Positions 24,101 through 33,954 of a stretch of DNA of 64,000 nt are shown piece after piece. The DNA lies in the NCBI GenBank assembly GCA_037176725.1, contig JAZBRS010000050.1:19796001-19860000 (forward strand), read 5' to 3'. This DNA is from Posidonia oceanica (taxonomy: Eukaryota; Streptophyta; Magnoliopsida; Alismatales; Posidoniaceae). Below the pieces are notes generated by a model. That model ran no database searches. It saw nothing but the letters and a program-made list of their open reading frames with translations, and was not told the origin of the DNA. The number at the start of each line of letters is the position of its first letter. Within the stretch, counting starts at the first letter, position 1. A program made the position numbers and the translations under genes.

Positions 24101-26687
24101 ATGAAAATTCGAAGAACTCTGGCAAAGGTGGTTTGCAAGTCAGGGACACTGTCAGCACCTAATATCTGACCTCTTATCTGAGAACTGAGATCCGAGTTCA
24201 GACTGGATAAGTAGGCAACAACAGCAAGTTTCTCACAATGCTTGTGCAATTGTGTAATGTCAACTGTCAATGGCTAGTAAATGTCAAGCTCATCAAGAAG
24301 ACCACGAAGGACAGTGAAGTGCTCCTGAACCGATCGATCACCTTGACGTAAAGTAAACAACTGCTCATATATCTCAAAAACTCGAGATATATTCTTCTCA
24401 TGGCCATAAGTGAGATGTAAGGTATCCTAGATTTTCGTCACTGGTCGTAACATCATCACCCTCCGTACGACTGAAGGTTCCATACTGTTAACCAACCACG
24501 ATACAATAGTCGCATCATCAGCTAGCCAGTCCTCATACGTATCTGCTTTGCTGTCAGGAGGCGGAGGTGTGAGATGCTTCACCTTTCGATGTGTCAAAAC
24601 AAAGATCTCAAAACTCTGTGACCAAAGGAGATAATTCTTGCTTGACAGTTTCTCCAAAGTGCCACTAAGATTCTTCACCAAGGAATCACAAGAGGCCATA
24701 CTAACCAGGTACGAAAAAAAAAAGATAAATAACAGATGCACAAACAAGTGAGACTGGGAGCAGAAACAAATCACCAACAGAGTAGCCGGACTGCTGCACT
24801 AAAACCGTGGATGTGACAAGTCCACACTAGAGACGATGTAGAATGCGGCAGCCTAGGACATGGACCCGAAGAGTGATTGGATTGCCAACATCACTATTCG
24901 GGCTTGAGACGAATCGGCGAGAGTGGAGGAATCACTGGAGAGGCGCTGCGAAGCCGTCAGTAACCACCGGCCCTACCGGCGGGACAGGAACAGGGACTGA
25001 ACGTCCCTGTCAGCGCTAGCAAGAGTTTTAAGGGCGGCTGGTGGCGACGTCGGGGCCTTCAGGAGCAGCTGGCGACGGTGGAAGGGCCGGTAAGGCCTGT
25101 TGGCAGCGGCGGAATAGCCATCAGGGCATAGGGACGGTGACAGTAAGGCCCGTAAGGGCTGCTGGTATCGACGGGCTGGCCGTGAGGACGTACGGACAGC
25201 AACGGAGAAGCCCACACGGGCTTCTGGCGGCACAGGAGGGGTGGGAAGGACGGTTCGGGCGGCTCCGGCGGCTGATCCGGCGTCTCTGATCGCCGGCAGC
25301 TGCTGGGGAAGGTTGAACGGTGGCGGGTTGTGTTAGAGGAGAAGTTAGGGTAAGCCCTGGTGCTCTGGTACCATATTAGATTAAAGAAAAGAAGATTATC
25401 TATTGCATTAGGGTATGTAGTTACATATATATAGGGTTCTCAGTTTAAGTGGATATCCAATAACTCATATAACCAAGACCACTAAACTACATGACATAAG
25501 GTCCCTAACACCTTCTAACTACAAATATCAAGAAATCTGTGATGCTCAAATTTAAACTCCTAATATAAATTTCACTCAGATTAAATTACACCATTGTTGC
25601 TGCAATATGTTCAAAGCAGTGTATAAGAACAGTGAAAGTGTGAAATGACTAAGTGATACATGATCGTTGTGATTGTGATACATTTCATTTAAAGTAGAGA
25701 GTAAATCAGCTATTAAAATTTACAACTCAAAAGTAGTGGTTAAAGCTAAAAAAATTGTGGGAGAATCACGATTAGACTGTTTAAGGAAAAAAGCCGTGAG
25801 TAGCAAGGTGGATGGAAGGTCAAAATGCTCTTCTTTAATGGAGTGTCATGGCCGTCACCTGGGACTGAGGTGGCTGGACGCAATTGCCTGGTTGAACTGG
25901 ACCACTTGGTATGCACTGAGGTGACGCCCTCTGGCTGGCTTGGCCTGGGTGCCTGAGGCAATGAGGCAAGTTGGCTTAATAACACTGTCTGTACAATCTT
26001 GTTTTCCTATGTAAGGGATCAAGCCTTGATCTTTATCCCAACCACTTGAAGCCATCTGGACTTTTGAGCTTCTTTTTTCTGGCCTTTTCCCATTTATTTG
26101 ATTGATGATGGTAATTGATCGCCTATTCCATTGCTCTTATATAGTTTTCTAACTTGACTGCATTTCTTGTCATTGACGTGGATAGAATGCAAGCTTTGCT
26201 ATATATTCTTAGACTGATGAAGATTTTTATTTTAAATTTGATCCATGATGACAGTGTTGCAGTATTTGCATCTTGGGCATGCCAGCAGAACTTAACCTCG
26301 TTAGATGAACATAACAGGTTTTGCCTTTTTATCTCCACCCTTCTAATTTTTAAGCTAGTTATGGGTTAAATCTTCCCGTCTTTTTCATCTGTTTATTTAT
26401 CTTATTAACAATCTCTCCATTTGGTAACTACTTGATCTTTATGCTTTTATACGTCAAGTCCATCAAACCCAATGGTTTTAGGGAGCATTGCAGCTTCTTT
26501 ACTGCTTCGTAAAGCTTCATCACTGGCATTTGAGAACAAAAAGAGGGCCACTCTCACCTCAGATATTATACACTACTTGGGGGAAAGGTATCTGACCATC
26601 ATATATAACTATTCTTAATTATTACACATTTTTGACGTTCTGAATTTTTTATCCTGCAGTTTGGAGCATATGTGTCCAGCTCAATGA
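15192..26687 (+). CDS. NAXD: ATP-dependent (S)-NAD(P)H-hydrate dehydratase
   Basis: Eleven exons join in phase with GT-AG borders: 15192-15414, 16750-16826, 17375-17484, 17572-17686, 18047-18109, 18223-18386, 18461-18522, 18632-18698, 26255-26317, 26459-26587 and 26660-26687 (1101 nt, 366 residues; plant homologues are about 365). The enzyme uses ATP to dehydrate the damaged cofactors (S)-NADHX and (S)-NADPHX back to NADH and NADPH, partnered by the NAXE epimerase. It has the YjeF-C/ribokinase-like fold: [20 protein letters not shown] near 70-87, GPGLGRD at 165-171, DGDGLF at 195-200, [10 protein letters not shown] at 218-227 and GGQGDILSG at 285-293, whose Asp289 is the expected catalytic base. 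The first ATG ([13 protein letters not shown]) gives a presequence-like leader; a second ATG at 15324 ([14 protein letters not shown]) sits where cytosolic forms start, suggesting dual targeting. Intron 8 (18699-26254) is swollen by repeats, including an antisense copia element, yet all motifs are intact. Confidence 0.95.
19285..20037. mobile_element. Putative non-autonomous hAT-like element in intron 8
   Basis: The left end (TAGAATTAGGTATGAAAAAT, then many GGATATGGATA-type words to about 19450) is mirrored by the right end, whose reverse complement reads TAGAGATGAAAACGAATATG followed by GGATATGGATACAATT. Inverted ends of the TAG-GATGAAAACGG-ATATGGAT type recall hAT-derived elements in plants. 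Between them lies a TG microsatellite. No clear 8-bp target duplication is visible and no transposase is coded, so both family and exact borders are tentative. Confidence 0.4.
19553..19916 (+). repeat. (TG/CG)n alternating purine-pyrimidine microsatellite
   Basis: About 360 bp of near-continuous TG dinucleotides interspersed with CG, CA and TA steps (for instance TGTGCGCGTGCGCGCGCAAG near 19573), ending in TCTGTG-type units. It lies inside intron 8 of the dehydratase gene. Long Cys-Val and His-Thr readings on the two strands are compositional. Such tracts readily adopt Z-DNA and vary in length. Confidence 0.95.
20136..20255 (+). repeat. 60-bp tandem duplication, two copies
   Basis: CAGTTTATTGGGAA begins copies at 20136 and 20196. 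They differ at only a few positions (for example AATAAG versus ACATGA) and the second ends at CTGTTGATTAG. Non-coding, within intron 8. Confidence 0.9.
20571..20707 (-). repeat. Copia 3' LTR
   Basis: 137 bp, direct repeat of 25374-25510; preceded (on the minus strand) by the purine-rich GAGAGGGAA at its 5' side and flanked by CCCTC at 20566-20570. Confidence 0.93.
20708..23890 (-). pseudogene. Copia pol (protease-integrase-RT-RNase H), broken
   Basis: Minus-strand order: protease near 23790-23730 ([15 protein letters not shown], the DSG active site, with Ala of the usual SGA replaced by Val); GAG-pre-integrase finger near 23300 ([10 protein letters not shown]); integrase core at 23130-22693 ([10 protein letters not shown] and [13 protein letters not shown], so Asp and Glu are kept); RT from about 22190 ([20 protein letters not shown] upstream, then [24 protein letters not shown]); catalytic YVDDILVTG near 21620; RNase H at 21335-20740 ([35 protein letters not shown]). 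Many in-frame stops and at least several frameshifts separate these pieces, so no polyprotein can form. Confidence 0.92.
23896..24699 (-). pseudogene. Copia gag, interrupted
   Basis: Begins [20 protein letters not shown] at 24699 and continues [18 protein letters not shown], the UBN2/gag start typical of plant copia elements. It ends with a zinc knuckle [14 protein letters not shown] near 24000. Stop codons near 24427 and 24271 interrupt the frame. The capsid-like protein would package element RNA. Confidence 0.9.
25362..25373 (-). promoter_or_regulatory. Copia primer-binding site
   Basis: TGGTACCAGAGC immediately follows the 5' LTR. It differs at one base from TGGTATCAGAGC, the plant initiator-methionine tRNA primer site. 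The leader between it and gag (24700-25361) has a GC-rich stretch with no gene. Confidence 0.88.
25374..25510 (-). repeat. Copia 5' LTR
   Basis: 137 bp, three differences by eye from the other LTR; flanked on the right by CCTTC. Confidence 0.93.
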
Positions 26688-28189
26688 TATTGTTGGTCTT
26701 CAATTACAATTACATTCTATCCATGCTTAACATGCGTATGTAAGAAAATAAGGTGCTTTTCCCTAAGATTTGATATTTATCCTGCCAAATCAGATGAATA
26801 GCTTAAAGGATCTATTCAATGCATGTCTCTGTTGTTGATTGCTTCCTCCCCTAAGGTGTAGAAACCTTAAATACCAGCTCTCTACCTAATAGGAGTTTCA
26901 ATACACATCACCAGTACCAAGATCAAATGATCTCCTGAGAAAATATGCGGAGCTTAAGAAGTCCTTGTAAAGTATTAAACTTCTAACACTCTTGTGATTT
27001 GTGCAAGACATTACCACCGAAATAGTAAGCCTACTCTAGCATCGTATGGGCTTTTGATGGGGAGTGGGATTTTCTTTTCTGTGCTGGCGCCGATGATGGA
27101 AGGCAATGGATAGAGTGTGTGGCATATGCTTCCACCAGTTATCGTTTCAGAAGACGGAGGAAAATAGCAATTAAGGCATTACAGTATTTTTGTTCCATTC
27201 TCTTTTCAGCATACAGCAATTCCTGCTTGGCTTCAGCTCAGTTGATGGTTGGTTTACCTGATACATGAAACCATGATGTAGGCACGAGTGACACTGACGA
27301 GCTGATTGTAAATCACTAAATGCCAGCATCTGCGTGATGCTTTGCGTAATTGATGGTGTGTGATGGTATTGACTTCTGGAACTTCCACTGATGTTAGTTT
27401 CCTGTTAGTGTTGTTGGTTTCGAAAAATTGCATTGCTTGTGCTGATATGCTTGGGGGTCTTCCACATGAATGCAAATAGATTCAGTGTGGTTGAAAGGAG
27501 TTTTATTTCCGATAGGAATAAAAAATCATGGAGTTAGAATACCAAATTCAAAAGCTTAAAATCTGTTGTTTGTTTAGTGTTTTCGTAAATGAAATTCTGT
27601 AGAAATTTTAATTACAACATTTCTAATCTACATTGGAGTGATACAAACCCTCAAATCCTTTGTGTAATGACATTATGAATTCCATGACTCTTGCAACTCC
27701 CGGAGGTTGTGGAAGCTTGGAGTTGAAACAAACACATCACTTGGGTGCCCTCCCAAAACATATCCTAGCACCAATTGTTGTATTCTTGTGAAGAAATTTG
27801 GAAGTTGATTTTAGACGACTCTCATGTGGAGCTGAGAGATTCTCAAAAATGACCTACACGACCATAGTCAAACATATTATTCACAAGAAAGCCTACATGT
27901 AGTTACTGGTTTTGCCATCAAAAAGGCCATCGACATCAATACAATCACCTACCTCTTTTTCCTCCTAAACTCTCTCCTCTTTCTATTCATCGAGAAATGG
28001 TGGTCAGACTCGACAGCGACGGATTTGGGTTGGGACCAATGGGCCTTTGTCTTCATTGGACTTAAAAAAATACAATATACTAGATATAATTTTTTACAAA
28101 TAGTCCTCATAAAAACTCTCATATACTCTCTCTTCCCTTTCCCATGCAAAAAACCTTCGACTCTCTTCTCTCTCGGGCGAAAAGCCCTA
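26688..28189. other. 3' flank of the dehydratase gene, no gene seen
   Basis: The first several hundred bases probably include the 3' UTR. An AATAAA at about 27517 is a possible late signal. No exon, LTR or inverted terminus was recognised up to 28189. Confidence 0.4.
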
Positions 28190-28585
28190 ATTTCCCAACT
28201 CACCGTCGGTGAGCCTCCATAGTTGTCACCCAACAAGGGAGTGAAGAAGAAGGTGCTCTGCTCGCTCCCTGAGCTCAACTTCGATCAGGAGCTGAAAATC
28301 TCTGCCGACTACCTCATCTACTTAGTTGAGTTTGTCAAGGGGGTGGAGATCCAGAATCAATCGATCGACGATCCTCCTTTGTTCTCCTTGCCTCCATCAG
28401 TCCACCTCTTTAGCTCTGTCAGATCTCCTCGACTCCTCCTCCACAGTCTTCCAACAGTCCTCCTCCAAGCTCCGACGAGCCTCCACAGTCAATCCTTCGA
28501 CAAGCTGCGAGCCTCCACAGTCGCTTATCTTCTCTTATTCAACGAGCAACGAGCTGGCGAGCCTCCGATGATTCATTGGTAAGGT
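28190..28585 (+). other. Unassigned coding-like segment
   Basis: From about 28223 one frame reads SPNKGVKKKVLCSLPELNFD and continues QELKISADYLIYLVEFVKGV to 28350, with a codon-like character unlike its AT-rich surroundings. No ATG starts it, and past 28360 it becomes pyrimidine-rich with three copies of GAGCCTCC (28470-28570) and a GGTAAG donor-like site near 28580. It may be a first exon, a relic or part of a repeat. I do not recognise the family and see no partner exons downstream. Confidence 0.25.
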
Positions 28586-29479
28586 TTCTGCAACTTTTGA
28601 TGATTTTTTCAGTTTTCTGCGTGTTTGAATTTGAGACATAAAAGATAATATAAAATGTTGCATTGTATACAAGTTAATAGTCATATAGAGAAGTTTATCA
28701 TCTTAGTTACATATTCACATAATCACATCAAATGAAATTGTAGCAACATGTATTATTGGTAAGGAACATCTTGGAGATTATTTCTGTTAGCAACAGAAAA
28801 ACTTTTGGAAGTTAACGTCAATTTAGTAATTTTCGTGTGCTTTGGTGTTTATTGTTTTATTGTTTCTAGTCTCAACTTGGTATATGTAGTAATTTTAGAA
28901 GGATTCCTGACTTTTGTGAAAGGGGAGAATACTCAAATGTTTTACCAAAGTCGAAAAAAATGACAATAAAAAAAAATTAGATGAATGAATTGCATCCAAT
29001 TGGCACATGGAAATTGTGACGGCAAAAAAGTTTTTGCATATACTTTAACAATTTATTTTTTATAGTCCCCACAGTATAAAATCCCTAACTCCGCCATTGG
29101 GACTCGACGCATCCATCTCCTGCCCCACATCGATTCGTCGAATCCTTTGTGATTCCCATTGGAGTGCCACAATTCACACCATAGCGCCACAAGGCACATC
29201 ACCTTGCTTGTCGAGGGGCAAAATGGTCTTAGACACTCGTCGAGGAGCTTCCGAGACAAACGTAGCTTCAAAGCTCCCATTGGAGTGGCTACTAAAGAAA
29301 CTCTCATAGATTCTGCTACAATGTCAGCTTCACCAATTTAGGCAAGCCCAACTCCCCCAAACAAATGAAGCTTATGAAAAAGAATTGATTAGTGGTAGCA
29401 GTGGAATTCTAAGACGTGGGGAACTTCACTCTCCCTTGCTCCAAGAGTAATCTCAGTCAACACCACTCTCATTATCAAT
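28586..29479. other. No recognisable gene
   Basis: AT-rich spacer. A slightly GC-richer patch at 29060-29340 has short open frames on both strands but no family signature. Confidence 0.4.
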
Positions 29480-29651
29480 TAGGGGTGTACATGGGTCTGG
29501 ATTGACCCGAAAATCAAACATGTACTGAGTTGACCCGAAAACCAAACCAACCCAACCCGTGTGGGTTGGGTTGGGTCGGGTTTTTTGTATCATGGATTGG
29601 GTATGGGTCAGAAAATCCCAAACCCGAATTTTCTAGGCTGGGTATGGGTTC
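29480..29651. mobile_element. Fragment of a GGGTT/AACCC-rich inverted-repeat element
   Basis: Starts near AGGGGTGTACATGGGTCTGG and carries the self-complementary core CCAACCCAACCCGTGTGGGTTGGGTTGG (described at 29545-29575) with nested GGGTC words. This composition is typical of hAT-related miniature elements whose ends are AGGGGTGT-like. The expected right-hand copy is missing because element C begins at 29652, so the element looks cut by that insertion. Confidence 0.45.
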
Positions 29652-32356
29652 TGTAACCATGTTGCCAAACGGCTAGATTGCCGAATGGCGAGTCACGGCA
29701 AAAAGATGTAAGAAAACAGGCAAAAAATCATGAGATAAAAAGCAAAACGTGGAGTCGCCACCTAGTCTATTTGTAAACCAGAAAGACAAGGAAAACCGGA
29801 AAATGACGTGAAATAAAGAAAAGATATGCCATGAATATGACACAAAGTCTGCGGGCCAGAGAATGGATAAGGACTCCTGTTACGCATGAGGAAAGTGTTA
29901 AGCACCCCCATGCGCCTGAGAGAGTCGGTCTTTCTAGGCCATTCCGCTCATTTGTGGCTAATGTAGTCAATGATGCCATTTACTGTAGGCCCGAGGGCGA
30001 TAATGCCATGCATTGTAAAACATGCCAAATGCCTTTGAGAATATGCTAAAAATGTATGTTTAATGCCATGATATATAATGAAAAACAAAACATGCATTCT
30101 ATGTGCTCAGCGGTGCTAACCGCATCTTGGAAAGAGGAACCTCAATCTACAAGAACCTCGGACAGTAAGCATCATTGCCCTAATGCAGTGCAGGCGAGAA
30201 ACAAAACATCGGATAAAACCATGCGATGCAAGGATGCGGCATGCAAAGGAGAATCAAATCGTGTCTTGAAAACAAAATACTGTATGTTTTTTAAAACGTG
30301 TTAGAAATAATATTCTAAGCCATGTAGCTACTGTAGATGTGTAAAACATACTGAATAGCCAAAACAGAAGTAAACATGATCAGAATCAAGATTGGAAAAC
30401 CTCAAATCAGAGTTTGGTGTACTGGAAGTGTTAGACGCTGGAATCCCCAGCGTCTTATGTAAGACGTTGCAATCCATGCACCTAACACAGAAAAGCGGAA
30501 AAGACCTCACTGAATGGCTAAATAAACAGGAAATCGATAAAGGTCATTGGTCATGGGAGCCAAGATATCATTGAAATGGTTTTTTAAACATGGTAGGCAT
30601 TCTGGAATCAATTTGCAAATGATTTAATATGATTTTGAAAGTCAATCGTAGAAAATTACTGTTTGGAGTGTAAGACGTACCAGATATTGCGTCTTACATA
30701 AGACGCATAAGATCCTACGTCTTACACCCAAAAATGCATATTTTTAAATAAAGTAAATAAATCTCATGGAAGTCAGTATAAAACCAAAACATGACATGAA
30801 TAAGATTAAAACATCTTCATTACAACATATATCAGATCCCAGAGAATCAATAAAACTCCTTTTGATGAGAAAAATAGGGGGAAACTGGGCAGAAGTGTAA
30901 GACGCTGTGATTTCAAGCGTCTTACGTAAGACGCTATAGATCTTGCGTCTTACACCTAAGAATCAGAAACTCTGATAAATCTTAGAAAACAATGCATGAT
31001 TTTTACATGTTGATCTTATGAAGCAAAACATGATATGAATATGTTAAAAAGCTCTGTATGCATCATGAATCAAGCATCTATAAACTTCAAAACACTTTTA
31101 GGGAAGAAAGGATGCAAAAATCATAACAGTTATGTAAGATGCTAGATTTGGCGTCTTACGTAAGACACACCAGGTTTAGCGTCTTATGTAACAGAGATTT
31201 TTGAGAAATTATGCATTCAAATCGACTCGAATCAAAGCAAAAATATTCATTAAGCAAGAACATACATCTACGATCATAACCATGCAGTTATTATAAATAA
31301 TGAATATGAGAAATCACCTCCCCACCTCCACTTGCCTTTCGCTGGAATCTGATGAGTTCTCCGGCCGTTGAATGGACAGGGAGCCCATGGTGAGCAGCCT
31401 TGACTCATGGTGGAGGCTGGGGAAGGTCATGAAGTATCCTAGGATGCAAACAATGGGGTGATTGAGTTCCCGACCATGCTCAGTGGCCGACGGCCTCACA
31501 TGGCCGATGAACCCATCATCAGAAAAAGAAAATGACAGCAAACAGAGGTATAACGGGAGCAAAACTCATATAACATGCATCAAAACAAGTATCCACAATG
31601 TAAACTTAAGGTTCTAAGCTAAGATGAAGGATACTTACCTGTGTTGATGGTTGGTGTTGCTTCCTCGACGCTGGCGGCTCTCTCGAATGTTGCAGTGGCT
31701 CAGACGACGATTGTGGTGGCTGAGAAGGGTCTAGTGCTTTTGGGAAGGCCCAGTGGTTGTTCCAGGTGGCCAGGGTTGTGAGAATTCGGTAGGTGTTGGA
31801 CTGGTTGTGCCTTGGAAGCCAAAAGCCAAAAATGTGTTGCCGACCTCCCCCTGGAAGAAGAAAGAAAAATGTATATATGGGTTGCATGGGGTCATAACGT
31901 GTGAAGTTGAAACGAAAGGGACATAGGACTAGGTCGGGATTGTGTTTTTGATAGAGGGCATAAGTGTATTTGCACCTCTGGACCAATTGAAAGTCAAAAT
32001 TCGAGCTCTGTCAATCCCAGTGTGTAAGACACTATGTTGAACTATGTCTTACATAAGACGTAGCCTAATACAGCGTCCTACGCTGTAATCAGTCTGGCTG
32101 CGTAAGACGCATGTTTTCGTGCATCTTACGTAAGACGCAGCCTGATACAACGTCCAACGATCTAGAGTGGACTTTGGGTGTTTTGGGCTTTTTTTTGTTG
32201 GACTTGAGCTTGGATTTGGACAAGGCTTGGGTTTAGCCTTGGTTTGGGATTAATGGGGACTTAGGCTTGAGTTTGGTGAATAGGTGGGCCATCACGACCG
32301 AACACATCTTTGGGAGAAAACCGCCGACGAATGACTACAAAATCGGGATGTCTACA
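29652..32356 (-). repeat. 3' LTR of element C
   Basis: 2705 bp, ending in CA at 32356 on the plus strand (minus-strand TGTAGACATCCC). Near its distal end (29871-29938) it shares the GGACTCCTGTTACGC...GGTCTTTCTAGG module with the LTRs of A and B, and at 29753-29761 a primer-site-like TGGCGACTC. The middle carries a palindrome array. Short readings on the minus strand at 31314-31986 have no homologue I know. Confidence 0.8.
30430..32140 (+). repeat. Spaced array of 18-bp palindromes (GCGTCTTACGTAAGACGC)
   Basis: Six copies of the palindrome at 30450, 30689, 30917 (perfect), 31151, 32044 and 32121, the others with one to three changes. Most are bracketed at 10-25 bp by half-site partners of the opposite sense (GTGTAAGACGC to the left, GCGTCTTACAC to the right), for example 30895-30955. 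Intervals between the first four are 239, 228 and 234 bp, close to regular. The centre TTACGTAA is a bZIP-type core. The array lies inside the LTR of element C. Confidence 0.92.
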
Positions 32357-32374
32357 GATGCCCCTCCCTGAGCG
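32357..32374 (-). promoter_or_regulatory. Polypurine tract of element C
   Basis: The minus strand reads CTCAGGGAGGGGCATC directly before the LTR start TGTAGACATCCC. The same tract precedes the LTR of element A at 47501-47518. Confidence 0.85.
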
Positions 32375-32880
32375 AGGTCGAGGGAATCAAGGCTGTTGCT
32401 CAGGGTTGACAAGACACCCCGACTGAAGTCGATGGGAAAGCAGTGTTGCTGTTGGCGTAAGTCACTTATTCGGCGGATACACCGAAAGTCAAGACTTGTT
32501 GCCACAATGCAGATGCAGATGTGAACACTAGGATGCGATGCTGATGCAAATCATGCAATGCTGATGGCATGCTGGTGCGATGCTTACACTAATGCTTATT
32601 GCGCTGAACTCCGCTGGGGGAACGCAGGCGATGCATGCGTGTGTGATGTCGACGCAGAATTTGCGATGCTAAGGGTCGCTGAGCCATGTAGCTCTAAGTG
32701 ACGATGATGAGGATCGCTGAGTCTTGTAGCTCTAAGCGATCGGGATGCTGATGTGGTGCGCTAAGCTTTTCGCGGCTCTAAGTGCGGGGGTGCCATTTGC
32801 TGAGCACAACTCTAAGCGAAGGCGATGCGGATGCTATGTATGCGATGTTGGGGTGGTGCATGCGGTGCTGAGCACATAAT
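32375..32880. other. GATGC-rich non-coding interior of element C
   Basis: Dense irregular GATGC/TGATGC words with GCTCTAAGCGA-type short repeats and no gene. It corresponds to 47520-47840 of element A. Confidence 0.6.
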
Positions 32881-33310
32881 GCCGAGAAAGCGATCCTGGT
32901 CGTGCACTACCACGGGCGTCATGTTGAGCAGGCAAACTGCAAAGAGTGTTGCGTTGCTGAGGATGCCACCTTGAGCAATACGCGGAACCAAGGGGTTCGA
33001 TTTCTAGGTACGTTATACTGGGTGATGCGAAAATGTGGGAGATAGTGTAATGGCTGCACGGACAGTGCAATGAGGGTGCGATGTTAATGCAATGTAAATG
33101 TGTTGCAATGCTATGTGATGTATATACAATGTAATGTGATGCTGGGTACGCAATGCCGAGAAAGCGATCCTAGTCGTGCACTACCGCGAGTGTCACACTG
33201 AGCAGACAAACTGTAGAGAGTATACGGTGCTGAGGATTCCACCTTGAGCAATATGCAAAATCAGGGGTTCGAATTCTAAGCGCGCAATGCCCGGGTGATG
33301 CAAAAATGTG
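32881..33310 (+). repeat. 274-bp tandem duplication in element C
   Basis: GCCGAGAAAGCGATCC starts copies at 32881 and 33155. Both run through GTGCACTACC, GAGCA-ACAAACTG and CCACCTTGAGCAATA with scattered changes. The second copy fades near 33310. Confidence 0.85.
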
Positions 33311-33449
33311 ATGCTAGCTGTTGGCTCTACTGGGGACACATGCAAGGTACGTGATGGCATGCAATGAGATACAAAGACATGCGACAAATGCTATGCAATG
33401 CAATGAGATGCTAATGTAAAAGAATGCAATGATGAGAGGTGTGATAAGT

Positions 33450-33585
33450 TGACGGACTCATCGCCGGATAGTTAAAAATATCAGTCCGAGGAGTTAACAG
33501 ACTCATCAGCGGATAGTTAGGGCTATCAGCCCGATGAGGAGTTAATAGACTCATCACCAAATAGTTAGGGGTATCAGCCCTAGAG
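33450..33585 (+). repeat. About 50-bp tandem repeat, three copies
   Basis: Units of the type GTTGACGGACTCATCGCCGG then ATAGTT...TATCAGYCCGA begin near 33457, 33506 and 33550. Each has ATAGTT/TATCA dyads. They are homologous in pattern to the 51-bp units at 49801-49945 in element A. Confidence 0.8.
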
Positions 33586-33593
33586 TGGGCGGA

Positions 33594-33950
33594 ATGCGAC
33601 GGGAATACCGAACCCGAAGGTACAACAGAGGTCCGTAGACTGTCCCAGGACAATTAGGGGTGTCAACCCGGTGGAGGATGAGACGATACCAAAGGCCAGC
33701 AAACATGTCCCTGGTATTGAGGGCGATGACATGCCAGCGAGTCTGTCGGTCAAGAGGGTTGATGACAAGTCGGATAACTTGTAACCACAGATGCAAAATG
33801 CAACGGGAATACCACACCCAAAGGTGTGGCAGAGGTCCGTGGACACTCCCGTGACAGTTAGGGGTGTCAGTCCGGATGCAGATGGGAATGTGATACCACA
33901 GGGCAATAGAAAATATGCCCCTGGTATTAGGAGGAAGATACCAGGGGATA
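33594..33950 (+). repeat. 204-bp tandem duplication in element C
   Basis: ATGCGACGGGAATACC (33594) and ATGCAACGGGAATACC (33798) begin two copies. Both pass through AACAGAGGTCCGT or GGCAGAGGTCCGT and end CCCCTGGTATTAGG-like. The second copy is cut by the solo LTR at 33955. Confidence 0.85.
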
Positions 33951-33954
33951 ATCG

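Larger units (their letters stand above)
20571..25510 (-). mobile_element. Complete, inactive Ty1-copia retrotransposon, antisense in intron 8
   Basis: Two 137-bp LTRs (20571-20707 and 25374-25510) in the same orientation enclose gag, protease, integrase, RT and RNase H in copia order on the minus strand. Flanking pentamers are CCCTC on the left and CCTTC on the right, a target duplication with one difference. The LTR reads TGTTAGGGACC to ATCTAATA on the minus strand. The 5' LTR is followed by TGGTACCAGAGC, one base from the initiator-Met tRNA primer-binding site common in copia elements, and GAGAGGGAA before the 3' LTR serves as polypurine tract. Stops and frameshifts run through gag and pol. 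By eye the LTRs differ at three positions, so insertion is not very ancient. Confidence 0.93.

Noticed and set aside
24973..25330. GC-rich frames upstream of copia gag
   Set aside because: They are in the untranslated leader of the copia element between primer site and gag, with no homologue.
25730..26060. Short frames of 60-80 codons on both strands in intron 8
   Set aside because: Lie between the copia element and exon 9; no domain and no element border seen.
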